Assembly: GCA_947457565.1 (NCBI GenBank)
Contig: CANGWH010000005.1
Coordinates: 1 to 58,343, forward strand
Reading direction: 5' to 3'
DNA length: 58,343 nt
Source of the DNA: Flavobacteriales bacterium
GTDB lineage: Bacteria; Bacteroidota; Bacteroidia; NS11-12g; UBA955
Part shown: positions 1 to 7,558 of the stretch, in pieces
How the letters are laid out: the number at the start of each line of letters is the position of its first letter
How positions within the stretch are numbered: position 1 is the stretch's first letter
Notes under the pieces: model-generated
What the model was told of the DNA's origin: nothing
The model's input: the letters and a program-made list of their open reading frames with translations, nothing else
Databases searched by the model: none
Made by a program: the position numbers and the translations under genes

Positions 1-2
1 TA

Positions 3-188
3 AAAGTATATGTTTTCAATACAAAATGTTGGGGGTATTTTGAAGCATATGTTCCACGGTATAATTTACATGATACCTTGCCGCCAGATTCTGTATTACA
101 AAATTTAATGAAACACATTAGGTTTTTACACGTACAAGCTGATGATATGTATGGTAAACCGAGTCCTTATGGATTTTATTGTAATTGA
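3..188 (+). CDS. 3' end of an unrecognised protein (5' end outside window)
   Basis: The third forward frame is open from the left edge to a TGA at 186-188 and gives about 61 residues. The residue mix looks protein-like: aromatic and charged residues are spread evenly, with Trp-Gly-Tyr near the start and a Pro-Ser-Pro-Tyr-Gly stretch close to the end, and there is no low complexity. The other two frames are interrupted within this stretch. There is no visible domain, so no function is proposed. The rest of the gene lies to the left of the window. It could still be a chance open frame. Confidence 0.5.
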   Translation, partial: KVYVFNTKCWGYFEAYVPRYNLHDTLPPDSVLQNLMKHIRFLHVQADDMYGKPSPYGFYCN

Positions 189-469
189 TTTTTCTTCGGT
201 GACCTCTTCCCACAAAATCATACTTTTCTACAATAGAGTTTTCAGGGTAATAACCCCTCATCTTCGGACTGAAATTGCCCCCTTCGGTAAAGACAAATCA
301 ATGATGAATAATAAAGGGTTAAACAATGATAACATTGGGTATTATTGGCTGTGAGTAGTTCTCAGGAAGAGGAGTCAATTAGCAGCGGCGAATAGGGTAT
401 GTCGTCAGCGTTTTTTTCAGTCAATACTTCAGATGATTGTATTCTGAATAATGCGGTAAAATCACTCTC

Positions 470-511
470 GGCAATAAGGCAATGGTATATATATACCCAT
501 TGCCTATTGCC
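470..511. repeat. Near-perfect palindrome with GGCAAT ends
   Basis: The left arm (470-490) and right arm (491-511) are reverse complements apart from one bulged base on each side, with almost no loop. The centre is an alternating TA run. It could form a long hairpin in RNA or a cruciform in DNA. No poly-T tail follows, so it is not a standard terminator. Confidence 0.75.
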
Positions 512-607
512 TGGTATAGATATGATTTCAGAAAGTGCCTGCCGGCGCTTTTAAAACTGGGCTCCAAGCGATTTTCTCATTTGAATTTTAAAACTGAAAT
601 TTTAGGG

Positions 608-635
608 TCACGGCAATCGCATCAAATTGCCGTGA
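608..635. repeat. Ten-base perfect inverted repeat, eight-base loop
   Basis: TCACGGCAAT at 608-617 pairs with ATTGCCGTGA at 626-635. The arms contain the same GGCAAT/ATTGCC core as the palindrome at 470-511, about 100 bases upstream. A T-rich stretch follows only after 25 bases, so a terminator role is weak. Confidence 0.7.
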
Positions 636-744
636 GAAAAGTACCTAAACGCCAGAGCTTTTTTTAATTCAATTAGAGCAAGTAGGGAATAATAAATAGG
701 GTTCATTTTTTAAAATCTCTACTAAATTTTTGTATAATTGTACT

Positions 745-918
745 GCTTATTGGTTACCACGGCGAAAAGAGTTTAAGTCCCCATCTTTGCTCACTGGGTA
801 GCTAACTGGTAACCCAATCAGCAAAACAAGTCATTAACACTAGGAAAATATACGTTGGCGGTGATAGGTTCATAACCCGTCCAGTCCGCAAAAGCCACCC
901 ATTCGGGTGGCTTTTTTT
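745..918 (+). ncRNA. Candidate structured small RNA, family not recognised
   Basis: A promoter-like box (TATAATTG, about 733-740) is followed by several nested pairings. TTTGCT at 786-791 pairs with AGCAAA at 820-825, enclosing TGGGT at 795-799 with ACCCA at 812-816. Further on, GCGG near 858 pairs with CCGC near 887 around a GGTT/AACC stem. A strong terminator follows at once. No open frame spans the segment. The second hairpin has a loop resembling a Met anticodon loop (TTCATAA), but a full tRNA cloverleaf cannot be built. The boundaries are guesses. Confidence 0.3.
890..918 (+). terminator. Rho-independent terminator
   Basis: AAAGCCACCC at 891-900 pairs perfectly with GGGTGGCTTT at 905-914 across the loop ATTC, and a run of T follows. 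It ends whatever is transcribed from the 740-890 segment. Confidence 0.85.
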
Positions 919-1091
919 ATTTAGTTGGATTCAATTCAACCGAAGCAGATGGTAAAAATTGTAGATTTTAGTTTACTTTTTGCACATTAATAAGAATTTT
1001 AGCGCTTGATTTCCCCTAATAATTTATACTTTTTAAGTAATAATATCGTACAATCGATATTTTTGGCATTTGAATTGCCAACAGAAGCGAG

Positions 1092-1099
1092 TAATCTTG
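1092..1099 (+). promoter_or_regulatory. Putative -7 box for the WD40 gene
   Basis: TAATCTTG matches the Bacteroidota -7 consensus TAnnTTTG with one C for T and ends seven bases before the ATG at 1107. Confidence 0.4.
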
Positions 1100-1106
1100 T
1101 AAAGCT

Positions 1107-2195
1107 ATGAAACAAAGAATTAAAGGATTTTTCAAACTAGGACTGTTGGTCGTTCTTTCGGTTGGTTCAACGAAGCAGATGTACGCTCAGACTACACCAC
1201 ATCATGTTGAAGTCAAAGGGATTTCTGAAGCGACCTTTGCACCTTCAGGTAATATAGTGGCATTGGGCGGGCAGGATAATTTGGTGTATTTATTGGATCC
1301 CAACACTGGAGCCGTAATGCACAAGCTTACAGGGCATGAAGGAATGGTTACTTACTTGGCGTTCTCAAAGGATGGAAAGTGGTTGTTTACCGGATCGGCC
1401 GATAGGGCGGTGAAACAATGGAATATGGAAACTAAAGCATTAGTTAGAACCTACGGCCCATTTCCAAGTAACATTATTAATATCGTCATAAATTTCAATA
1501 CTACTAAGATATTGGCGGTTTCTGACGATGGAACATTGCGCGGGTATAATGTACAAACTGGTGCAAAATTATATGAGTTACCAGGGGATAAGAATTTGGT
1601 GAAGTTAGCAGATTTTTCTGCTGATGGTTTATATTTCACCACCTGCTCGGAGGTACACAATGGGAAGCAGTACAATGCAACTACGGGCGCATTTTTACAC
1701 GAGTACGGTAAGAATGGATTGCATGCGTTTAAATCGGTTCGTTTTAGTCCGAACGGCGCTTTAATTGCAACCGCATCAGACGTTGAAGATGCAAGTATTT
1801 ATAATGCAAAAACCTTTGCCCATATCCGCAGATTGGGATCACAGGCGGGTTATTTTCACAGTTTAAAGTGGAGTAATGACGCCTCGGTATTGATTTCTGG
1901 TGCATTCGGTGGTCCACCAAGAGTTTGGGATGTAGCAACTGGCGCTATGATTTGTGAATTTAAAGGACATACCGAAGCGGTAAACTGTGTGAATTTAAAT
2001 GTAGATGCTTCGTTGGCCATTAGTAGTGGTTACGATAATACAGCCAAGGTATGGAATGCAAAAACGGGAGTTTTGGTGAAAGATTTAGGGGTTATTGATG
2101 GTACTCCGGCAGTTATTTCTAATTTTTCTCCCAAGGGTGAATTTGCCTATGTTGTTACCAGCGATGGTACATTTAGATTGTATAAGTTGTTTTAA
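1107..2195 (+). CDS. Secreted WD40 beta-propeller protein
   Basis: The 362-residue product starts with a Sec signal peptide: basic residues, then a hydrophobic core, with likely cleavage after the Ala-Gln near residue 28. The rest is WD40 repeats. Two are clear, with Gly-His openers and Trp-Asn or Trp-Asp closers around residues 75-110 and 287-322; the others are weaker but regularly spaced, enough for one seven-bladed propeller. WD40 propellers are binding scaffolds, and no catalytic motif is seen. It stands alone between the gene-free stretch and a bidirectional terminator, so the partner is unknown. Its place is periplasm or cell surface. The fold is a confident call; the role is open. Confidence 0.85.
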   Translation: MKQRIKGFFKLGLLVVLSVGSTKQMYAQTTPHHVEVKGISEATFAPSGNIVALGGQDNLVYLLDPNTGAVMHKLTGHEGMVTYLAFSKDGKWLFTGSADRAVKQWNMETKALVRTYGPFPSNIINIVINFNTTKILAVSDDGTLRGYNVQTGAKLYELPGDKNLVKLADFSADGLYFTTCSEVHNGKQYNATTGAFLHEYGKNGLHAFKSVRFSPNGALIATASDVEDASIYNAKTFAHIRRLGSQAGYFHSLKWSNDASVLISGAFGGPPRVWDVATGAMICEFKGHTEAVNCVNLNVDASLAISSGYDNTAKVWNAKTGVLVKDLGVIDGTPAVISNFSPKGEFAYVVTSDGTFRLYKLF

Positions 2196-2206
2196 TTGGA
2201 ATTAAT

Positions 2207-2253
2207 ACCATAAAAAAGGCGGCTTTCATTCAGAAAGCCGCCTTTTTTTATGG
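2207..2253. terminator. Bidirectional terminator between convergent genes
   Basis: A long perfect stem (CCATAAAAAAGGCGGCTTTC and its complement) with a five-base ATTCA loop is flanked by A on the left and T on the right. It can therefore serve both the WD40 gene (plus) and the lipoprotein gene (minus). Confidence 0.9.
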
Positions 2254-2359
2254 TAGATATACTACCGCTTAATCCAATATAATAGAGACTTTTATACGGT
2301 CCCCTCCTGGCAGTATTGGAGGCGAATACTGTATTAGGTATAAAGAATAATACTTTGGA

Positions 2360-3175
2360 CTATTTCTGTTTGGTAAATGTATGGGTCTTCTTTCCCAAAG
2401 TAAAAGTTCCTGTACTTTGACAAGTTCCATCGCCATAATCCAAACGCATGGTCCAATCCGGTCTTAGGGTAGGAACAATTTCTATTTTTCCTTTGGTAAT
2501 TCTCCATGGGCAAGAAAAATCGGTTATCACTTTTTCCGTAATGAGGGTATTGAAATTTTTACCCTTTCTGTTGGTGAAGTTATTAGATCCGGAAACTTCA
2601 AACTTATCATCCGAACGGTCGTTGGGGGTTTTAGAACCTTCAATCCAAACACGATCACGAGTACCGGACCAAGAAATAGAATCTCCACCGGTTAGATAGC
2701 ATTTGCCGCTTGAGGTTACTGCCCATTTCTGAAATCCATCAGAATTAATTCCATCGTTTCTAACAATGAAATTTGTGGGGCCATATTTTATATCGTTTTG
2801 AACAAATTCCCTCAATTCGCCGGTGTAGGTAGTGCCTACTTCCTGGTATTTTCCGGTCCAAGCGATAACAATTTGTCCGCTTCTATAGTTGCCATCGGGG
2901 CACAAATACGGGGTTGTTCCCCAATTAATGGCCATTCGTTTAATTACGCCAGAGGTAGAATCCACTGTAATTTGGGGATAAGCGCCACGGCGAATCATTC
3001 CAGAAGCTACACCCGCATCGTCAATTTCTTGAAAGGCTAAGTCTAATTGAATGTCAACCAAGTTGTAATCGGCGGGTGAATCCAAAAATGGCGTTTGGTC
3101 TTTCTCGCAAGAAGACACTAAAACGGCAGCCAAACTTAAGGTTAAGGCAGCTCCAAAAAGAAAAACTTTTTTCAT
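2360..3175 (-). CDS. Lipoprotein of unknown function
   Basis: The 271-residue product has a lipoprotein signal peptide: MKK start, hydrophobic core, and a lipobox ending Val-Ser-Ser-Cys at residues 20-23. The mature part is rich in Gly, Asp, Thr and aromatic residues, as in a beta-rich periplasmic or outer-membrane-anchored domain, and includes repeated Trp-Gly and Asp-Gly turns. No family was recognised. The start is well supported by a TATTTTTG box 8 bases upstream. It is a single gene that converges with the WD40 gene. It is probably anchored to the outer membrane, since no Asp follows the lipid-modified Cys at +2, though sorting rules in this phylum are not the E. coli ones. Confidence 0.75.
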   Translation of the reverse strand: MKKVFLFGAALTLSLAAVLVSSCEKDQTPFLDSPADYNLVDIQLDLAFQEIDDAGVASGMIRRGAYPQITVDSTSGVIKRMAINWGTTPYLCPDGNYRSGQIVIAWTGKYQEVGTTYTGELREFVQNDIKYGPTNFIVRNDGINSDGFQKWAVTSSGKCYLTGGDSISWSGTRDRVWIEGSKTPNDRSDDKFEVSGSNNFTNRKGKNFNTLITEKVITDFSCPWRITKGKIEIVPTLRPDWTMRLDYGDGTCQSTGTFTLGKKTHTFTKQK

Positions 3176-3183
3176 AGTTGAAA

Positions 3184-3213
3184 CAAAAATAAGCGTCGAT
3201 TTATACTTACAAA
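3184..3213 (-). promoter_or_regulatory. Promoter of the lipoprotein gene
   Basis: On the minus strand TTTG (3213-3210) lies 18 bases from TATTTTTG (3191-3184), a close match to the Bacteroidota -33/-7 promoter. The -7 box ends 8 bases before the ATG. Confidence 0.65.
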
Positions 3214-3371
3214 AATCTACATCAAAGAAAAATCGTTATGTGATAACTTCTTAGGTGTGTTAATAATCTTGCGAGCAGAAAAAAAGTGAAGGGTCTGTCT
3301 CAATCAGACGCTGAGAATTTTGTTGGGCAATTCTAAGATCCAATTTGGACCAATAGGTTCATCAATGCCAC

Positions 3372-4061
3372 TTATAAATCGTTGGGCGATGTCTTAAATG
3401 CAGTAATTACTTCTAACTTACAAGCAATATCTTTTTTGCATTTAGCTTCGTTTATATCGCAAATACCAGGGCTAATCCACATGGAAACTAATTTACTTTT
3501 GTGAATCTCTTTGATGTTTTTTTTGTGCCATAAGCCCCAACGGAATTGGTAAGAAGCCGATAATGCAAAATTGGCACCTTTGATATGAATCCGTTTAAGG
3601 TAGGAGGTATGACCTCTCCATTCTTTCACTCTTTCTGGCATGAGTATCATAATGGATTTGCCATCTTGAGCAAGATTCCAGATCTTTTTTCTTAAGGAAT
3701 CGTATTTAAAATCCTCGGAGGGCAAGATGCACAACCACTGTTTAAATGCAACCTCTGGATTAATGGTAAGCTGCTCGTTGAATTTGGTGCTATTGTTTAC
3801 CGATAGGTAATTTCGGATAGCTCCAGGAATAGGGGCTTTCAGAATAAATGACTCTAACGTTTGAATAATTGGCTTCGCTGTATCATGAGGAATCATCAAT
3901 CGAAATTCTTTGAAATTTTGATGGATAAGATAAGCTAAGTGGGTCTTTAATTGTTCCGATAGATCTCCGCTATTAAGCACCTCAGCGTCCAAAAGTAAAT
4001 AGTCTTTTACTAATATTTCACCAAGAGTTGTTGCAAGAGTATTCGAAGGTGTGGAGCTCAT
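3372..4061 (-). CDS. Unrecognised protein, tandem paralogue A
   Basis: The 229-residue soluble product has no signal peptide and no membrane segment. It is clearly paralogous to the 231-residue protein encoded upstream on the same strand. Shared blocks are VNN-x-TKF (88-94), an ILP-x-EDF-x-Y-x2-LR-x-K-x-W block (112-128), P-x2-VKEW (142-148) and KG-x2-FA (161-166), with the same 24-residue spacing between the first two. The C-terminal 40 residues hold four Cys, of which the first three fall within about 15 residues. I do not recognise the family and propose no function. A TATTATTG box lies 14 bases before the ATG. Confidence 0.7.
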   Translation of the reverse strand: MSSTPSNTLATTLGEILVKDYLLLDAEVLNSGDLSEQLKTHLAYLIHQNFKEFRLMIPHDTAKPIIQTLESFILKAPIPGAIRNYLSVNNSTKFNEQLTINPEVAFKQWLCILPSEDFKYDSLRKKIWNLAQDGKSIMILMPERVKEWRGHTSYLKRIHIKGANFALSASYQFRWGLWHKKNIKEIHKSKLVSMWISPGICDINEAKCKKDIACKLEVITAFKTSPNDL

Positions 4062-4386
4062 TTACTAGAGATTTTCAATAATACCAAAGTCTTGGTAGGA
4101 TTTTTGTTATTCAAACGGTGTTTAAGGATCGATTTTTTACGAGAAGCAATATTTCTTTGTGAATTAAATCAATTCGAACTTAATTACTTAGCGCGCACAT
4201 TCCAAATAAACCTTAGCCGAACTTGATAAGGATGTATTATAGTTTGTAGGTTGATTTAATTTTCTACTTATTGTAGATTGATTTCTACGTATCGGCATTG
4301 TTTCGAATTTGACTTAAATGCAGCAATGATTTTTTCCATTAAACCATGGGTAGTTTTAACCTTGGGGTAGTTTCTGTAAAATCCAT
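4062..4386. other. Spacer between the two paralogues
   Basis: About 325 bases with no complete gene. The right-hand 120 bases contain the decayed paralogue end described separately. The rest is AT-rich and closed in all minus-strand frames. Confidence 0.6.
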
Positions 4387-4398
4387 TTATACCATCGA
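4268..4398 (-). pseudogene. Remnant of a third copy of the tandem family (3' end)
   Basis: Just past the stop of paralogue B, the minus strand stays open in another frame for about 42 codons to a TAA at 4270-4268. Near its end it reads Ile-Ile-Ala-Ala-Phe-Lys-Ser, matching Val-Ile-Thr-Ala-Phe-Lys-Thr at the C-terminus of paralogue A (217-224). The DNA is alike too: both copies contain ACTGCATTTAAG or GCTGCATTTAAG. The frame is blocked upstream by a TGA inside paralogue B, and no start is evident. A leftover 3' end of a duplicated copy is the simplest reading; a frameshifted extension of paralogue B is the alternative. Confidence 0.45.
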
Positions 4399-5082
4399 TT
4401 CAATGGTTTGTTTGATTTTTTTCTCCCATTTGCGCTGAGACGGCTTTTTTAAACAATTCAATGTGGTAAGCCAAAAGTTGATCAACTTATCCTGCTTTAA
4501 TTTCTTTAAAAAACCCTCTTCCAGTAAATCCGATATAAAATTACCTTCGGCTATGTGTACCGCAAATTGTACCCCTTTCAACGACATCTGTTTGTAAATA
4601 TTGAAATTTCGCTTCCACTCTTTAACCTCATTAGGTTTGAGTACGATTACCAAGAAGTTTTGAATATGAAGGTGCCATAGTTTATGTCGAAGCACCTTAT
4701 AATTAAAGTCTTCGGTGGGTAAAATAAAGAGGGGTTGTGTGGAAATGCCTTCGCCTATTTGACCAATAATTTCATCAAATTTTGTAAGGTTATTAACGGG
4801 TAAAAACCGCTTAATTGTACCTTTTTTACCATGGTTTTTTACGAAATTCTCCAAGGATTTACCATCCAATTCATTGATGTATTGCGGCACAAAAATGTTG
4901 AAGTTTGGGAAGCTCTCTTCGCGTAAATATTCTGAGTAATTGCTGTGATATTTTGTGATAAATTCTTTGACCTCTTCGGTATTGGAGAGAACTAAGTTAT
5001 CGGTATTAAGTAATTGGCCTAGCATATTACTTCCGGTTGAAAATAGATAATCACGTAGAGATATATCTACAATTATAGACAA
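4387..5082 (-). CDS. Unrecognised protein, tandem paralogue B
   Basis: The 231-residue soluble product is a diverged duplicate of paralogue A: VNN-x-TKF (96-102), ILP-x-EDF-x-Y-x2-LR-x-K-x-W (120-136), P-x2-VKEW (150-156) and KG-x2-FA (169-174). It is rich in Lys, Asn and Leu and lacks the C-terminal Cys cluster of A. The start given is TTG, because the frame is closed by a TGA five codons upstream and the first ATG lies 19 codons in; either could be used. The first 20 residues have no good match in A, so the start is uncertain. No signal peptide or membrane helix is seen and the function is unknown. Confidence 0.65.
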   Translation of the reverse strand: MSIIVDISLRDYLFSTGSNMLGQLLNTDNLVLSNTEEVKEFITKYHSNYSEYLREESFPNFNIFVPQYINELDGKSLENFVKNHGKKGTIKRFLPVNNLTKFDEIIGQIGEGISTQPLFILPTEDFNYKVLRHKLWHLHIQNFLVIVLKPNEVKEWKRNFNIYKQMSLKGVQFAVHIAEGNFISDLLEEGFLKKLKQDKLINFWLTTLNCLKKPSQRKWEKKIKQTIESMV

Positions 5083-5175
5083 AGGCTTGATGAATCAACT
5101 ATTCTATTTGTGTCAATTAGTTGCAAATGACACATTTACGGTGAAATGTTTGATTTTATGAGAAAATAGTAGATT

Positions 5176-6378
5176 TTATGATTGGCGTAATAATAGGTAG
5201 CCGATGGTAGCGGCCACAGTGCTTGCGATTAAAATTGAGATTTTTCCAATATCAATTAAAGCAGCATCAGTGAATGCTAAATTGGTTACAAATATGGCCA
5301 TAGTAAAACCGATACCGCCGAGGATACCTGCGCCAATCAGTTGTTTTTTGGAGATGTTTTTAGCGATACTTGCAATGCCTAATCGCTGTGCAAATAAGCT
5401 AAAGCTAACGATACCTATTGGTTTTCCCAGCACTAATCCGGCAAAGATTCCTAAAGCTAGGGGATGTGTGGTGATTGCTGTTATAGAGCTTTGGAAGGGG
5501 ATTGCCGTATTTGCCAAAGCAAAAAGAGGTAGAATAAACAAGGCTACGGGTTTTTGTAACCAATGTTCTAACCGATAACTGAGCGTGTATTGTGAACCGT
5601 TTTCAAAAGGAATTGCAAATGCTAAAATTACGCCTGCTAAGGTGGCATGAATACCCGAATGCAGCATACAAAACCATAAGGATAATCCGAGCAGTGCGTA
5701 TACCCAGCCGTTATTATATTGTTTTTTGTTAAGTAAGTATAACACAGCAATGATTATTGCTGTTAGTCCTAGGAAAAGTCCAGAAAACCCGCTACCATAA
5801 AAAATTGCAATCACGAAAATGGCCCCTAAATCATCGATAATCGCTAATGCAGTAAGAAAGACTTTTAATGCCGGAGGAACTCTATCGCCCAATAATCCCA
5901 TGATTGCAATTGCGAATGCTATGTCTGTGGCGGTAGGAATTCCCGCTCCATTTAATAGTTCGGGATGTGACATAGTTACCACAAAAAACAATAAAGCGGG
6001 CATAATCATTCCTCCCAATGCACCCACAATGGGAAGCAAGGCACGCTTTTTATCGGATAATTCGCCAATGTATAATTCTCGTTCTATTTCAAGACCTACT
6101 AAAAGGAAGAAAACAGTCATTAAACCATCATTAATCCATCCTACAATTGAATGTCGAAGATGCCAATGAATACCAGCTGGGTGACTACTCAATTCCGGCC
6201 CAAACTCTGAGTTCCAAAAGTTTATATATTGGGCAGCAACGCTAGAATTTGCTATTCCTAGTGAGACCAGTGTAGCTAAAATAAGTAAAACGCCGCCGGC
6301 TTGATTATTGGCAAAAAAATCTTTGAATAAAGCCGTTAATCGCAGAGGGGTACTTTTGTTTGCAGCCTTCTTCATCAT
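5176..6378 (-). CDS. nhaA: Na+/H+ antiporter NhaA
   Basis: NhaA exchanges two protons for one sodium ion across the inner membrane and protects against salt and alkaline stress. The 400-residue product has the family's length and its row of about 12 hydrophobic helices. The hallmark Thr-Ala-Thr-Asp-Ile-Ala-Phe-Ala lies near residue 140, and an Ile-Asp-Asp-Leu-Gly motif follows about 30 residues later; these carry the ion-binding aspartates. I chose the first ATG of a tandem ATGATG at 6378 because a perfect TAAATTTG box (6401-6394) lies between it and the longer frame's upstream start. It is divergent from ribD with overlapping control regions. In this window the protein may use the proton gradient that the rhodopsin helps to maintain. 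Confidence 0.93.
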   Translation of the reverse strand: MMKKAANKSTPLRLTALFKDFFANNQAGGVLLILATLVSLGIANSSVAAQYINFWNSEFGPELSSHPAGIHWHLRHSIVGWINDGLMTVFFLLVGLEIERELYIGELSDKKRALLPIVGALGGMIMPALLFFVVTMSHPELLNGAGIPTATDIAFAIAIMGLLGDRVPPALKVFLTALAIIDDLGAIFVIAIFYGSGFSGLFLGLTAIIIAVLYLLNKKQYNNGWVYALLGLSLWFCMLHSGIHATLAGVILAFAIPFENGSQYTLSYRLEHWLQKPVALFILPLFALANTAIPFQSSITAITTHPLALGIFAGLVLGKPIGIVSFSLFAQRLGIASIAKNISKKQLIGAGILGGIGFTMAIFVTNLAFTDAALIDIGKISILIASTVAATIGYLLLRQS

Positions 6379-6393
6379 TACTTTGTACAACGT

Positions 6394-6401
6394 CAAATTT
6401 A
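6394..6401 (-). promoter_or_regulatory. -7 box of nhaA
   Basis: TAAATTTG on the minus strand is a perfect TAnnTTTG match, 15 bases before the chosen nhaA ATG. It lies back to back with the ribD box at 6406-6413. Confidence 0.5.
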
Positions 6402-6405
6402 GGTA

Positions 6406-6413
6406 TAACTTCG
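6406..6413 (+). promoter_or_regulatory. Putative -7 box of ribD
   Basis: TAACTTCG, a variant of TAnnTTTG also seen before ftsK, ends six bases before the ribD ATG at 6420. Confidence 0.4.
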
Positions 6414-6419
6414 CGGTAA

Positions 6420-7511
6420 ATGACAACAGGATGGGAGTTTGCAATGCGGAGATGCCTGCAATTGGCCGAAAAAGGAGAGCATTTCGTAGGGATGAATCCC
6501 CTGGTAGGCAGTGTATTGGTGAAAGACGGTGAGATTATTGCGGAAGGATACCATGCTGGATTTGGCTTGGCTCATGCCGAGCGTGATTTATTGGAGAAAT
6601 TGCCGGAGGATATGGATATCGCTAACTGTACCTTGGTGGTTAATTTGGAACCATGCAATCATTTTGGCAAAACGCCTCCGTGTGCGGATATCATCATCGC
6701 TAAACAAATCCCCCAGGTGATTGTTGGGGCTTTGGACCCCAATCCATTGGTGTCTGGTAGAGGAATAGAACGACTTCGTTCCCATGGTATTGAGGTGATT
6801 ACTGGGGTGTTAGCGGAGGAATGTATACAGTTAAATCGACAGTTTTATACCCGGATGATCCATCAGCGGTCATATTGTATTGCCAAATGGGCGGCAACTG
6901 CCGATGGGTATATGGCCAATAACTCAGAACATCGATTGTTGATTTCAGGCGAACAAGCACAACAACATTTGCATGTATTGCGGAGCAGGGTAAGCGCTAT
7001 TTTGGTTGGTGTAACTACGTGGGAGAGAGATAAGCCTCGGTTAGACAGTAGAATTTTGGATTCGGATGTAGAAAGCAGTGAATCTTGGAATCCTATTCGA
7101 ATTGTATTGGATCCAAATTTGCGCGGTAACTATGATACCGAAGCGATTGATCGAGTTTTTTCTCCGCTTTGGGTATTGAATGAAAAAATCGACGAGAATA
7201 AAAAATCGGAGCGTGGTAATAACGTGCGGTTTATTCGATTACCAAAACAATGGATTTGGCAGGAGTTGCTCGCATGGCTGTACCAACAAAATATCGCTTC
7301 TGTGTTAGTGGAAGGCGGCGCAACAACATTAGGAGAATTAATTGCTTCCGGGTGTGTGGATGAGTATATGGAATATCGAAATACTGATTTGCGAATAGGT
7401 GGAGGAATTGAGGCTCCTGATTTCCCTAACGGTTGGCAACAACAACAGTTTTTAGGGGAAGATTTACTTCGGGTTTTTAAAGTGCCCATAGCAGGCGAAT
7501 TGTATCGATAA
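6420..7511 (+). CDS. ribD: Bifunctional riboflavin deaminase/reductase RibD
   Basis: RibD carries out the second and third steps of riboflavin synthesis: deamination of the pyrimidine ring and NADPH reduction of the ribose side chain. The 363-residue product has the N-terminal zinc deaminase: His-Ala-Glu at 52-54, then Pro-Cys-Asn-His at 78-81 and Pro-Pro-Cys at 86-88 as zinc ligands. The reductase half begins near residue 150 with Ala-Lys-Trp-Ala and a Gly-rich nucleotide-binding segment near 290-300. Length is normal. The YigZ-type gene follows 47 bases downstream on the same strand and may be co-transcribed. No FMN riboswitch is visible upstream: the gap to nhaA is too short. Confidence 0.95.
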   Translation: MTTGWEFAMRRCLQLAEKGEHFVGMNPLVGSVLVKDGEIIAEGYHAGFGLAHAERDLLEKLPEDMDIANCTLVVNLEPCNHFGKTPPCADIIIAKQIPQVIVGALDPNPLVSGRGIERLRSHGIEVITGVLAEECIQLNRQFYTRMIHQRSYCIAKWAATADGYMANNSEHRLLISGEQAQQHLHVLRSRVSAILVGVTTWERDKPRLDSRILDSDVESSESWNPIRIVLDPNLRGNYDTEAIDRVFSPLWVLNEKIDENKKSERGNNVRFIRLPKQWIWQELLAWLYQQNIASVLVEGGATTLGELIASGCVDEYMEYRNTDLRIGGGIEAPDFPNGWQQQQFLGEDLLRVFKVPIAGELYR

Positions 7512-7558
7512 GGGCATCAAACAACAGTTGCAAACCAATAAAGGGTAACCCCAATTAT

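Larger units (their letters stand above)
189..1091. other. Gene-free stretch of about 900 bases with palindromes and a candidate RNA
   Basis: No convincing coding region is seen. The short open frames here, about 60 to 70 codons, have odd composition and no start-site signal. The stretch holds two palindromes (470-511 and 608-635) and a structured, terminator-ended segment (about 745-918). The promoter of the WD40 gene lies at its right end. Confidence 0.6.

Noticed and set aside
142-354. 70-codon frame near the left edge
   Set aside because: It overlaps the better partial frame ending at 188, has no start-site signal and its residue pattern does not look like a folded protein.
482-667. 61-codon frame
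   Set aside because: It begins inside the palindrome at 470-511 and crosses the second one; the translation looks random.
835-890. Possible tRNA-Met or 3' half of a tRNA
   Set aside because: The loop TTCATAA looks like a Met anticodon loop, but the stem has a mismatch, and no acceptor stem, D-arm and T-arm can be fitted together. As a T-loop it lacks the conserved A58.
3372-5082. Defence or toxin-antitoxin island
   Set aside because: No nuclease, ATPase, helicase, transmembrane effector or antitoxin motif is visible in either protein or next to them. Duplication alone is not enough.
6385-6420. FMN riboswitch before ribD
   Set aside because: Only about 40 bases separate the ribD and nhaA starts, too few for the roughly 120-base FMN element.
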